This document shows positions 24,501 to 37,076 of a DNA stretch of 64,000 nucleotides, in pieces (within the stretch, counting starts at the first letter, position 1; each line of letters starts with the position of its first letter). This stretch comes from Dryas octopetala (taxonomy: Eukaryota; Streptophyta; Magnoliopsida; Rosales; Rosaceae), in contig OY992840.1 of assembly GCA_963921425.1 (NCBI GenBank), positions 17,338,621-17,402,620 on the forward strand. The letters are read 5' to 3'. The notes under the pieces are model-generated. The model saw only the letters and a list, made by a program, of their open reading frames with translations. It was not told where the DNA came from and did no database searches. The position numbers were made by a program, and so were the translations under genes.

Positions 24501-26095
24501 ATGTTGAATTTCAGGGTTTCAGCAGCACCTTTGGCAGTGGATAGGCAGTACCCCATGACTTGAAAAGCTGCTCGGTGGCGATATTGAATAAATTTCCAAG
24601 TGAATAGTGCAATGCATACCATCAACCAAAACAAAACTATCCATGCACGTCTCCAATAGGATCGAAATAAAATTTCAGTCTTAGACTTTGGCTCTTGAAA
24701 TGGGTCCAAATTGTGATATGGTTTATGTCTGATTGACAAGTGATTAGTTGAAAAGGAGCCCTTTGAGAAGCTCACTTTGAAGAGAGTCTCAAATTGAGGG
24801 AGCTGCAAAAGTTAGTGACAAAGTTTAAAAAGTCAATGTGTATGTCATAGTGATTGGCCCAGGGGTTTTAACATGGTACAATCTGCAGAATTAAGATTCT
24901 ATTAATTCTCATTTCTCAAAGAGGGAATACCTCAATATAGCCCTGGTTTTGAGTGTCAAGAAATTCCATGACTAAAGCAGCATAGTCCTCTGCTTCCTCA
25001 TTGGTCAAAGACAACTTATTTGTAGAAGCACTTAGTATGATAGTCTGCAACAGTGGCCAATATTCCAAGCAAACCAGCAAACATGAACACAAAATTGTTG
25101 CTATGGAAATCAGTATACTTGAAATTATAACGTTAATTACAATCATGTGGCTCTAAAAGAGTGTTTTTCATGACACAATTACCTGCATAATATCTGTCTC
25201 AGTTATTCTTCCATCCATGTTTCTGTCACACCTGAAAAAAAATTGCAACCTTAGAAAATGGTCAATTAATTAAAATCTTGCCATAAACAATCATTATTAT
25301 ATAATATGAAGCTAGCTAGGCATCTTATTGAATTTAAATGAGGATTATTACAGGTCAAAGAAAATCTGTATCCTCGAATTGAAGCAATGGTCAGTCAAAC
25401 GACACCAGAAACTATGCAGTTCTCCTTTTGGTATATGAAAACTGCAATCCCTTCTTCCCCTTAAAGCTCTTAGTAGCTCACTAGCAAACTCTGGTGACTG
25501 TTGCATCCCTACCAAACATGAATCAAAGTATACATAAAAGAGTTTTAACATTAATAAGTAAATGCTAGAAACTATATTTTCTGATCATTTTAGTTGACTA
25601 GCGAGTAGACATTAATTATGTTAACCACACAAACATATATATAAACACATTTTTAGCCCGTCAATCATGACCAACTCAAATTTAATGTTAGGTTTGCTCA
25701 CCTATACACAAACCAAAATCAGACCTTTTTATAACCGGTTCAACCCCATATCCGGTCAAGGCAAGCCGGTCATACCGCTCCTCTACATTCTTCCACTCCA
25801 TCCCACCCTTCCCCATGAGGTCAATAAATCTCAGCCATTCAGTGGCTGACCCCGCCGTGGATGCCTCCCCATTTTCTGGCATATAATGCTGTGGCCGGTT
25901 CACAGCTTGCAGTGGTAACTCGGTTTTATGAGGTTCAGACCAAACCGGAGAGACAGGAAGAGGCACAATGCTGGCACTGCAACAAGAAGAAGAAGAAGAA
26001 GAAGAAGAAGAAGAAGAAGATGAAGATGAAGATGGTGAAAGAGATGACTCAGAGGGTTGTTGTTGAGCGGTTTGGGGCTCTACATGTGCCTCCAT
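21556..26095 (-). CDS. RBOH: Respiratory burst oxidase homolog (plant NADPH oxidase)
   Basis: Fourteen exons on the minus strand: 26095-25702, 25508-25352, 25231-25183, 25044-24931, 24802-24395, 24140-23754, 23637-23542, 23407-23292, 23136-23034, 22925-22769, 22620-22502, 22414-22286, 21923-21845, 21665-21556. They sum to 2418 bases (805 aa). A cytosolic N-terminus with a poly-Ser tract leads to an EF hand ([12 protein letters not shown]) and a weaker second one ([10 protein letters not shown]). The membrane core carries the haem-region histidines ([16 protein letters not shown]). The C-terminus has the FAD motif HPFSLTSGP, the NADPH motif GLGIGATPF, and [12 protein letters not shown], ending in ENY. 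The enzyme makes superoxide outside the cell from cytosolic NADPH and is activated by calcium. The N-terminus is short for the family. The exon 10 donor and exon 11 acceptor are the least certain borders; the pair chosen is the one I found that keeps the family frame. An RBOHE-like subtype is a guess. Confidence 0.88.
25984..26020. repeat. (AAG)n coding microsatellite
   Basis: About twelve trinucleotide units within RBOH exon 1. On the minus strand they code for a poly-serine run near residues 20-37 of the protein. Confidence 0.9.
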
Positions 26096-27148
26096 TGATG
26101 GGTACCAAACTAGCTATAGCAATACTTGGTGATCAAATTTTCATGGGAATTGAAGTGTAATCAAATTTTCATGTTTTTGCCATGAATAAAAAGAGAGTGA
26201 GTGGCATATATATCATTTAATTAATTTGTTTTCTTTGAGAGGTACAAATATACAATTAATTAAGCTACTGGGTGTTCTTGTCAATTAATTTATGCTAAGG
26301 TTTTTAGTTTCTTGGATTTGGGTTGGGTGGTTGAGTAAGAAGATTAAGCAAGAGATGTATAGAGGTTTTGTTAGGAGTTGAAAAAATGGGAGCAGAAAGA
26401 AAGTGAGGGCAGGTAGAGTAGCTAGGCCTACAGAGAGAAAGAAAGGCAAGGAAATGAAAAGGTTGTGATCATGAATGAGGTTATATTCCCCATCAGCTAA
26501 AACCAAATACAGCTCATGAAGACGTGATATTATTCATCACCAATTCACCTTGCAATGCAAGAAAGCCATTATGAGAAGAATTGGTCATAAAAGTCATATT
26601 TCCTAGCACACAACCCACCTCTCTCTACTCCATTATCTTGTGCTTTGCATGTTTATGAGTTATATTATCTGGACAAAACAAAAAGGGTGTGCATTTAGCT
26701 AGTATATATATGTATAGTTACTTATATATTATATGTGCACCCAACAACATCAACCTTGCTACCAAGCAATGATTAGCCACACACTTTGACCATCAACTAT
26801 ATAGTTATTTGATAGCTTATTATACCTCTTGCTGAAGCAACATCAAGTTAATTTCCCACTTCAACAAACCAAATGAAATTTGCTAAATTCTGTTCATTTG
26901 CAAAAGCCTATAAGGTGAGAAGGTCATGTGTGTTGGGTTAAAGGTACTTTGTGTGGATTTCACAATATATATGCTTTTGGCTTGGAATTTGTATCCACCC
27001 TACAGATAGTTACCACGTGCCTTCCTACATAACAACATAAACACAATTAGCCTGACTATTGGGACTCCAGAGCTAAATCATGCATATGAACCACTCATGC
27101 TAGATTAAGAAGTGAAAACTTGACTTTTGTTTCTAATTTTGCATTCAA

Positions 27149-27197
<49 letters not shown>

Positions 27198-28487
27198 CTC
27201 TCTCTCTTTCAATATAGGGTGAGTGCTTATAGATATGCATGTGTGTTTCTATATGGTCAGTTGGTTAAAATAATAATTAAAAAAAAATTCTTCAAATACA
27301 TCAAGAATCAAGATATCATCACTTTTGACTTGTGTACAGGAAAATTGTTTAGAAATAGCATTTGATTTATTAAAAAATATAACAAAAATTTGTATTTGGC
27401 CTTACAAAATTTCCAAGTCCTATAATTTATTCATCAAGTAGTGAACACAGGTGTATTTACAGTTTCTTTAAGTGGGTTCACAAATTCTTAGAATTTGTCG
27501 TTTGAGAATATATAAATAAGTTTGTAGTTTGCACTTTCCTTTTGTGTCTTTCAAAAGAGTAGAAGGATATGGAATAAGATAATTGTCTTTTGAAAGTATG
27601 AAAAGCTATCAAATTTGTGTAGCCTCTAAGTCTAAGGTGAACACAAAAACAAAGCCTTTCTTCAAGAAATTGTTACTTTTACACATTTACTTAAAACGTT
27701 CAAGATATTTGCAATCAAAAACTTTTTTTTATTTTTTATTTTCCCTAACAAGATGGAGCTCAACATCGTTAACAAGAACTGACTATTAATCTAGTAATAT
27801 TTTTAGAGAGAGGCTTTAGTTCAAATTCCCCTCATCAAATAATTATCTTAAAACTATTATCAACATAATATATAGCAGGTCAGCCCATAAGGCAAGGATC
27901 AATCCATGGGCAGTAACAAATGAACCAAATATGGGAAAAACTAAGGCCCAATCTTGACTCTCATAAGAGGGTCAAGTTGGGCTGGCTCACTGACGGACCT
28001 GGGGTTTAATTTCACAATTATGAAAAGTTTTGGGTAGATTTGCACTTTAGATTCCTTTACCAAACTTTTTTTTTTGGCTAAATTTTACCAAACATTGTTA
28101 GAGGAGGGAGCGAGCAACAGAAAACCGAAAAGCAAAGAAAAAGAAAGTAGCAGCTAGATCTGAGAAGGGCAAACAAAAACAGTTATATACAGCGGTAACT
28201 TGCATTTCAATCTTCCGTTTTTTTTTTTTTTTTTTTCTTTTAAATTTTTCATCGTGTGTTCGGGATATTATTGGTGAGAGGATAGATATGAAATGATTTG
28301 GAGTCTGATTATCATTGTACGTTATGGGACTCATAAAGAGCTTCCTACACGTGATCGATCTCATATATAAATATAGAATTAGCTTAATTATGATGGAGAA
28401 TAAATTGAAAATTAATTCAATATCCTCTCCTTATATTATTATTGTTAACCGATCGAGTTAACTTGTAATTAAAGCCTGCTGCATCAA
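26096..28487. other. RBOH upstream intergenic region
   Basis: AT-rich sequence with no supported gene. It must include the RBOH promoter. A (CT)n microsatellite occupies 27151-27208. Homopurine and homopyrimidine runs near 28200 give short meaningless open frames. Confidence 0.55.
27151..27208. repeat. (CT)n microsatellite
   Basis: Roughly 22 uninterrupted CT units, then a short interruption and more CT units, in the RBOH upstream region. Confidence 0.9.
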
Positions 28488-29310
28488 TTCTTGGGATACC
28501 ACCTGAAAATGCATGTGTTTGGCAATCAACTGCTGTTTGGAAGTTCTGGGGAGTTTCTGGGTTTTGACAATAATGAGCCCACTTCTAGGAGTGGAGGAAA
28601 AGCCACTGCAGTTCAACAAATAAGGAAGGTTGGTCTATATAGCCTTTAATTAGTTCGATGTTTTAGTTGCCAAGTGTACGTGCTGCTTGCAAAGCTTATA
28701 TATTAAACTGGTTTTCCAGGCTCATAATTACAAGAAAGTAATCATGATTAGGGATGGTGCGACTGATCTTGAGGTAAGTAAATTACTCAAACGCTATCTC
28801 ACAACAAGATTTGTTTTGTGTTTGCTGTGGTGCACATACTAGCATGCAGCCATGTATATACAACTAAATGATAATCATGCATGCTCAACGGGCCTTGATT
28901 GAAACATGAAGAATTCTGTATCCTAAAACAACCTGATAAGTAGACTGATCCAATATTCTGGGGCAAAAGAAAGGAAGAGCCAAGAATCAGGATTCTTTCA
29001 TATGCATGTTCTGTCAATTGAAGTCAACTTTTTTAGGATGGTTGTCAAAATTGAAGTGTCATGTACATTTCTCTGATATCTAAGCATGATTTTTTTTTTT
29101 TTGGCCTAAGATATCTAAGCATGATTAATGTAATAATCTTTTCGATCTTTAAGCTGACACATGAAGTTCTCCATCCAATATCGTTTTTCTCTATATCCAG
29201 GCCCGTCAACCTGGAGGTGCGGACTTGTTCATTTGTTATGCTGGTGTTTAACTTCGAGAGGCTGTTGCAAAAAGGCTGATGGCTAGTTTTTAATTTCGAA
29301 GACTTGATAA
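28488..29310 (+). pseudogene. PSP: Phosphoserine phosphatase 3'-end fragment (broken)
   Basis: Three exon-like pieces match the C-terminal end of plastid phosphoserine phosphatase, the last step of the phosphorylated serine pathway. They are about 28488-28629 (LGIPPEN, then in another frame GSSGEFLGF and NEPTSRSGGKATAVQQIRK), 28720-28773 (IRDGATDLE) and from 29201 (ARQPGGADLFICYAGV). Intron borders are still GT-AG. The first piece changes frame, the HAD-motif glycine before DGATDLE is Arg, and a stop replaces the Gln after YAGV in the last piece. No upstream catalytic DxDxT part is present. It is therefore a dead fragment. A second, more reduced copy lies at 59140-59530. Confidence 0.8.
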
Positions 29311-30668
29311 GTTCCTTGGAAGAGCCTGTACTCCTTTGAGCCCTAGTCATTCTTTATTTTGTGCCATTGTTTCTCTATTGGGCTGCCTGCATTGCTGCAT
29401 TATATAGTTACATTATTCTTATTTTTTACAAGGTTGTGTATAAAACTCATAAGAAGATGAATAAGGAGTTTGATTCCAATCCATTGTTCATTCTTATTCA
29501 TAAAAAAGAGGAGTAGATTGCTTGCTATATCTAATTGATTGACAATCTTAGATAGCTGGAAACAATGAGTAACTGAGTATATCAGACAGAGTCGCAGACA
29601 TGAGACGTCCAATTACAGTAATTGATATACTTAGTATTTACAATCTTAGACAAAATCTAATATGGAATAATCTTAGACAATTACAGTTCGTAATTGATTG
29701 ACAATTACCCTATATAATTGGTTGACAAGTACAGTACAAAATTATCTGACAATTACAAATTATATATCAATACAATTTTGCCACAATTAGAAATAACAAC
29801 AATAAATGATATATCATTACTGAAAAATGAAAGGAAAAAAAAATTGGACAATTATAATTTTAGACATTACAATACGTACATAAATGTACACAAGTATTAG
29901 ACAATGGGAGCGCTTCAAATGAGGTATGTCTTGTGGGACTCACTTTATATTGTAATTTAATAATGAAAGTTGTATATTTAATTTCTAAGTCTCTATTGAA
30001 GGATCATCTCTTATGAAAATTAGACAAATTAAAAATCATTTAATCATTTGATTAATGGTCATCATTTTAAGTGTTTATTAAAACAACTATGTTCGTCTAT
30101 TTATTCGATCACAATTATATGACTTAAATAGTTTCTGCTTAATCTAATTTTTTACATGGATGATTTTTAAATATAGACTAATAAATAGAAGGCTTGGTGG
30201 AACTACAATACGAAGTATGTCTCACAAATTATATCTCATTATGACTAAAATGAGCTAGGTAAATCTGGCCCTCATTAGACAATTATATCAATGTAATTTT
30301 TCTTTTTTTTTGTGGCCCAGAATGTAATTCCGTATTTTAATTGTCTATTATTATACACTATTTTGTAATCGTAAATAAACAACAAATAATGGTAATTTAG
30401 TTTTATATAAGATGAATACCATTCAATTTTTTAAATTTCGAAAATTTTCTTGAAATTTCCATTTTTTTTAGATTTTAAAATATTACCGAAATGAAATTAT
30501 AGAAATTTTGTTAAAAATTTCAATTGTTTTTGTTTAAATTTTTAACAAAATCGAATTTCTTTTTGAAATTTCCATATTTTTGAACTTCAAAATTTCCTCA
30601 AAATCAAAATTTAATTCATTGGTTTCTACGCTCTAGGGATTCCAAACCTGAAACAAAACCAAGCGACA
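29311..30668. other. AT-rich flank of copy A with repeat sequences
   Basis: No gene is supported. The part at 29430-29510 matches 59631-59705 and belongs to the duplicated block. The stretch 29906-30276 is a repeat also found at 40081-40375. The last 40 bases before the copy A ATG match those before copy B. Confidence 0.55.
29906..30276. repeat. Dispersed foldback-like repeat, copy 1
   Basis: It starts GGGAGCGCTTCAAATGAGGT and ends near an inverted version of the same kind of sequence (CTCATTATGACTAAAATGAG). A clear homologue starts GGGAGCACTTCAAATGAGGT at 40081. Both sit 0.5-0.8 kb upstream of a fusion gene copy. They may be duplicated flank or two insertions of one MITE family. Confidence 0.5.
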
Positions 30669-31258
30669 ATGGAGAAAAATGAGGGCACAAAGGATATTTA
30701 CATCAAAGACCATGAAAATGGCACACTTAAAGTCACCTTGTTCAACGAAGATGGCACGTTTAAAGTCACATCTTTCTCTATCTGCTACGACTACGATGAA
30801 GAGGATGGTACATCTTAATACCTCTCTAATTCTCCTTTGTTTGTTAGGCTGCTCAGAAATTGTGAGAATTTTTTTTTTTTTTTTTTTCTTTTAAGTTTTA
30901 GGTATGATTAGGAGATTTTGGATGAAAGTTTGATTGGCTTAGTCTGAGTGTACCACCGTACCGGTGAAATTAAACTATATCATCTCTTTTTTTTTTTTTT
31001 TTTCATGAGAACTTATTCCATTCTTGAGCCTCTGCATTGTTTTTTGCAGCAATAGATTTGCAAGAAGGTTGGGCGGCGGTGGAATCTGCTTTAGAAGAGC
31101 ATGGTATTTCATGTGAACTGAATCCCGTATGTCATGTAAACTTAATGCTGTTTTTTAAAAGTCACTCTTATGTTGAATTTGTAAATAGGAGTTTGATTGA
31201 TCTTTGTGAAATCAACTCTATATTTTTGATCAGTGGATTATTTCAAATTATGCATGTG

Positions 31259-32995
31259 CACTACAACAAATACCCCTTATAGCCACCTTGAATTGAAACT
31301 AAATTGAAGTTAGTGACAAATGACATTTTTTAGAGTCACCAATTAATATTTTAGTTGTTTTAAAAAATTTTAGTGGAAGTAATAGTTGCTTTACGATCCA
31401 CTAATTTATATAATAGTTGACTAATAAGTAGTTACACAAAAATGGTAACCAAACTGGAAAATTAGTGGGAGATTTATTCCTTTCCCACAACAATTCCAAC
31501 TGAAAGAGGCAAATGTGGGATTCAAAAGTTGTCTTAATTATCATTTGCCACTTAAGGTTTAAACTAATTTTAGAATGGTGACATTGTTGTAGTGTATTGT
31601 CTGCAAACAATAGATATACTCACACTGACACACCAAAATGTTCTCATTGCAGATTATGGGGAAGTGTGGAGCAGCACTGGAACACACACTTGCGTGTGAA
31701 ATGAGACTTAAAGGTATATGTGTTAATAAATAACTCATCCTTGGACCATTTGATATTTCCAAATGGTGGGGCCGCTTCAAAATTGTGAAGGAGTAGATGT
31801 CTGAACACCCTTTAGATCTCCCTTTTATCAGATCTCTTGATCTCTTGTTCTTAGTAAAGAAAAAACGAGAGCTCTTGATCCTTTCATAGTTTCATCCCAT
31901 CTGCTTCAGATCTCTCTCTCCCTTTCTTGCTCTTTCTCCCCCACATGCTTCCGATCTGTCTGTCTTTATTTTTTATTTTTTTACTTCAGATCTCTTGATC
32001 TTTCATGCACCACACCTGCTTCACATGCATCTCTCTCTACACCATCCCAACACCAAATAAATCGGGAAAATCTAAACAATAACAGGACCATACTAGAATC
32101 GATCGGCATCAGGTCTGTGTGTTCAACTATTTTTTTCTTTTTTGTTTTTTCTATTTTCTTTATGATTTTAGGGGTCTTTATTTTGGGTTTTGATTTCTCA
32201 TTTCTGGCATGGATATTTGATTTCTCATGTTTGTTGCCATCTGCTGAATTACTATTTGAATTATATATTTTTGTTAAGATTTGGGTGCTTCATTTTTATT
32301 ATGGACCAAGTATTTATTGGTATTTTTTTTCCAGAACACAGAAGAACCATCAACACCAATGGTGAAGAACAATCACACTTCAACATCAGCAACAACAGCC
32401 ACAACCACTTTACATATACGTTCCTTTTTTTTTTTCTTTTAAACTTAGGGAATTTTTCGAATGACAAGAGAGATTAAAGCATTAAGATCTACAAATGTAT
32501 TTTCTTTCATTGTTTTCTTTTATATCATTATACACTGTATTTCAATTGATTTCAATGTATAAGGGGTTTATAATAATTAATTAATTATTTACTTTGATTT
32601 TCAAATACTGATGTACTATCATAAAATTGTTAATACTATTATAATATCAGATTGCACACAGACAATTACTAAAGTCGATGGAGGCATTCTTTTAATTCAA
32701 GTTGCTCTTCATGAATACAGCAACTATCTTCAAAACAATGGTGAGCCTCTATTTGCGACTACCTGCAACATTGGTGGAGGGAGAAATTGTCAGCAGCGTT
32801 GGACAGTTTTTGTCTCCAAACTCCACCATTCCAAAAATTTGGTTTGGATAGCCACCTTGCCACCCCTTTCTCTACAACCATCAGCCTAAAAGTGACTGCA
32901 TGGTAGCTATTGATCCTTTAAACCAATCTTTAGTTTCTAATGCATCAATAGATAACATAAACCAATAGTGGATTTAAGAGAAAAATGGTGTAGTG
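31259..32995. mobile_element. CACTA-type DNA transposon in intron 2 of copy A
   Basis: The insert begins CACTACAACAAATACCCC and ends ATGGTGTAGTG, giving the inverted CACTACA termini of the CACTA (En/Spm) superfamily. It is flanked by the 3-bp duplication GTG. Copy B is the empty site: it reads GCATGTG then TGATTT, where copy A reads GCATGTG, element, GTG, TGATTT. The 1737-bp element has no visible transposase. An internal TTGTTGTAGTG at 31584-31594 forms an exact 11-bp inverted repeat with the left end, so the first 336 bp look like a smaller MITE of the same family. Part of the interior (about 31654-31715) is exon-like, with AG and GT borders. Confidence 0.8.
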
Positions 32996-33345
32996 GTGTG
33001 ATTTTATATATGCACATATATGTTAAATTGTTGTATTTATAATTATGCTCAGGATGACTTTTCCATGACCATCTCAACAACCAAAAAGACTAGATCCTTT
33101 GTAAGGGCTGAGCATCTTGTTAAACTCTTGTCTGTAGGTTTTCCTCCAGATCGGGTACGATTTTTCTTTTTTACTTGAAAACTCCAAGTATATATTTTTT
33201 CATGGAACTGATTTTTTATTTGAGCTATCTTGTATTAATCTTCTGATTTAAGTGCAGAACGTTTTGATTACAGGCAATAGAAATACTGAATGGCAAAATG
33301 CAATGTGAAGTCATCGAGGCTTACCCTCCTAAAGATGGCCGGGCT

Positions 33346-33375
33346 TGCGGAGAATGTGGGACTTGCGAAGAATGC
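33346..33375 (+). other. Cysteine cluster CxxCxxCxxC in copy A exon 4
   Basis: Codes for CGECGTCEEC. Copy B has CGECWTCEEC at the same place. In ordinary KRR1 this position is the IKIGNLVRNKERF region without cysteines. Confidence 0.7.
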
Positions 33376-36300
33376 GAGAACAAGGAGGTAGGTATTGATT
33401 AAAATTCCTAGCTTCCACCTGTCAATTTTTCTTCAAACAAATGTAAGTTATCATTTATGTTTCTGGAAGCATTCTCCGTAGTTGTGATGCAGCTAGGATG
33501 TTTTCAGTTCAAGCTTCAGCAATGTAACTGCATTGTGATTAATTAGAGCTAGCTTTTGTTTGATGTTAGAAAGGTTTAGCCTTTAGAGTTGGTTAGGGTT
33601 TAATTAGTACTTTAGTGATAGACGAATGTGAGGATAATAGGAGGAACATAAGCCTGGGTGTCCTACTACCTGTTCCATGAAGAGTCAGACCCAATCCCTC
33701 TTTCTAATTAATGCTGGAGATTGCAAAAGCTCACTGTTTAATTAGCTTGTGCTAATCTCTACTATTGTGTGCAGGAGGAATTTTGTGAATGGGTGGATCG
33801 CTTAGCAGGCCCCGAGGATAAAATCATAAAGGTGCATAAAGTGATCTGAATCATGTTTTGCTGCTTAATTCTTTTTGCTGGTTGCTTCTCTGATTTTTCA
33901 CAATATAAATAATTGGGAAGCAGGCACTTCGTAGAGTGACAGAATGTGATATTGTGGTTTCTGTAAGTGTTACTGTTTTGTTGTGATTTTGGTGGTTGTA
34001 TTCTACATTTCTTTTTTCTGGTCCTCCAACCTCCAGGTGAAGTGAGAATTACAAATTTAATGATTTTCAAGTTGCCTGTAAATGAATAGGGATCCAAGGT
34101 GTCTGTTATTGGTCCATTTCAAGGAATAAATACAGTCAGGAATATTGTGGTGGGCTGTATTAAGGATAAACGGTCTCCTCGATCCGAGGTCGTGACGCTT
34201 CTAAATAATCAAGCGGTGAATACTTTTGATGCATTGCGTGTCTGAGTTGATATATATCATATATACATTGCATGCATGAGGTACACGTAAGAAGTTAAGT
34301 CTTTTGCTTTGTAAGGTATTGCTGAGCTGATACTTTTCTTATGTGGGCATACAGCGTCTTAAAGAAACTGTCGAGAAGCTACAAAACCAAACTGGAATTA
34401 CATCTATCATGGAGGTTGGTTGTTAGCTAACTACCCTTGTTTGTTGCTTCTGGTATTTGAAACTTGTTCACTGTTTTAAGCTTATACAACAGTAATTGGC
34501 ATCTTGAACTTTTGATTATTAAACCATACTGTAAGAGATAACTTTATGATTGTGGGCTATTAAATATTGGTGTGCTTTTTATTGGTTGTGCTCAATTAGG
34601 CAGTGCGGTTCATGAAAACCCAAATTATTTTTTGTGAACGTATTTATACAAAGTTTATGGAAGCACTGCACCGGATACAAGATACAGATGTTATAGAGAT
34701 GATTGCAGACAAGTTCAGGTCTTCAGTAAGTAACCATTTACATTAATTAAGCTATATTCATGCAATGCCCAATGGGCTTCTTGGGGTTTTTTGCCCCTTA
34801 CATACTCGAACTGATAGTAGTTTGTGTGAAGTTTTTGGAGAAAAGAGTTAGAACCATGATCTTGCTAATGCCTTGTTAAGAGAAGGTTGTGCTGCAATCT
34901 GTTGCTTACTAAAAGAAAGCTATGCAATTTTGATTTTCCTGTAGGAAAATTGCATAGTTCCTTTCAGCTATATGTTTTTCTATTACTGGGTTCAATAGAA
35001 GGATGATTTATTTGCTGTTAATGAGCAAATTCTTATGAGCATGATTTCTATAGGATTCTCCTGAAGTGCATGGTGATGCATCAGAGACGCTTTGTGCTAT
35101 AACAAGGTTTGCTCCACCTGGACTTTCTACTAAAATCTCCAGCCCAAGGTAGCATTTGTTTTCTTCTTACATATACTAAAAATTCTTATTCACTCATTTC
35201 TGCTCTAGCTTCTGTGTTGAAGTTCGTATGTACATGTATTTTATGCAGTTTTATACAAAGATTATTTCGACATGCTTTGGAGGACTCACGACCAAAATCT
35301 GTTCTCGTTAACGCTTTGTCAGTATGCATCTCTTTGTTAGACCCAAGGAAGATAAAATTCGGAACGTGTGAATATAGGTATGGACGTCAAATTACTCACG
35401 GATCTAGAGTTACTGCTAATCCCGAGACTATTGTGTGCATGCTGGAGAGCCTAGGTAAAAAATTATCTCCTTAATTTGGTGCATGGTACTTGCATTAAGT
35501 TAAGTTGGTGTTAATTCTGGACATCCATATTAATTAAAAAAAAAAAAATCTGGTTGCATAATTTTAGTCGTTGGATGTTTGTTGATTATGCACAGAACAA
35601 TTGAGCTGCTAACCTAACATCTAACCTCTACAAGCTAGCGAACTATGAAGGAGAATAAAAACTAAATACTGATAATCAGGCAACTATCCTGCAGGTAATT
35701 TGCTGAAGCTTTTGGATGTTCCTTCGGTGGACAATGTGTTGTTAACTACATATGGCAAATTACAGCCACCTATTGGGAAACATCGTGTAAAGATATTAGA
35801 GTTCACTTCAGTATTACTGACGGTTGGCAGTGAAGCTGTTGAGAAGGAACTGATTTGTCTTGGAGCAGTACAAAGAATTTTAGACTTGTTTTTTAAGTAG
35901 GTTCAGAGTTTTAATTTCTTGTTTTATAAAAAGTGAAATGATACAATTAAATACATGTTTATTCCCCAATTTCGTTCTGAGTATTCCAGGTACCCATTTA
36001 ACAACTGTGCACATCACCACATAGAGAACATAATAGTATCATGTTTGGAAAGCAAGAATGCTACTCTTGTACAACATCTTCTTTGCGAGTGTGATCTAGT
36101 TGGAAAAATACTTCAAGCAGAAAAGAATTTCACATTGGCAGCTCATTCAAACGTACAAGCCAACAATTCCTGCTGAGGGTAGATCCCCACCCAGGATAGG
36201 GAATATTGGACATTTAACACGCATATCCAACAAAATCATTCAACTGGGAAATAGCAATAGTGAGATTCAGGCGTATCTGCAGGTTTTTATTTCTATTTCC

Positions 36301-37076
36301 TCACATTTATATATGTTTCTTTGTCTTTTAAGTTTATTATTTATGAAATAAATATTTACACCCTATGGAAGTTTCTTTTCCAAGAAATAGGTGTATAGCC
36401 TACTGTTTGCACTGTTCTTAGACTTCTAATTCTTTTGACAGGAAAACTGTGAGTGGACTGTTTGGCATACAAGTATTCTATCAAAGCGTAACCCAGTGGA
36501 GAATGTCTGGGCATGTGGGTATGTTTTTCCCCTAAAAGTAGTTGGTTTGCTTATCTCACACTTAGAGTTGATTTCCAATTGAATATTCTTAGTCAAAAAC
36601 TAGAAAAAGAATGAAAAACTTGGTTGATCTAAGTTGTCAAAATTTCGCATAACTAGTCTATCAATTGGCCTCCTTCACAAATTAATTGGGCTTAGGCCGA
36701 AATGAATGGGATCCTGCACACATCAAAATATATGCATGCTTTCTTTTATGGTGAAATATTACCTTGGTAAACAGCCCTCTTTTTCTTTGTTTTGTTATTA
36801 GAAACAAAAGTTCATTAATTAAAATGAAAAAGTTTAATGGTCTCTGTATACAGAAAACACATTACAACTAACAAAAATATAATGAAAACATAGTAAATAG
36901 CACTGATCAGCCAAGATAACAACAGCCCTCCAATCTGAAAAAAAGTTGATGAAAAGGTATTTCGTGAAATTGTGAAAATACTGAAGCCCACAGTAATGCC
37001 CTTTGTCCCATAAAATTCCACCTCCTCTTCACTAGAGGTATCAAATTTGGTACTTCATCAGTCCAACGAAACTATT

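Noticed and set aside
34215-34355. KRR1-like and SAPS-like parts as two separate genes
   Set aside because: The interval between exons 7 and 8 is only 139 bp (156 bp in copy B), with a canonical donor and acceptor in matching phase, no stop, no promoter and no start codon context. Both copies share it.
36815-37021. Hydrophobic minus-strand frame as a membrane protein gene
   Set aside because: Only 68 codons, no flanking exons and inside inserted intron DNA; kept only as a possible captured fragment.
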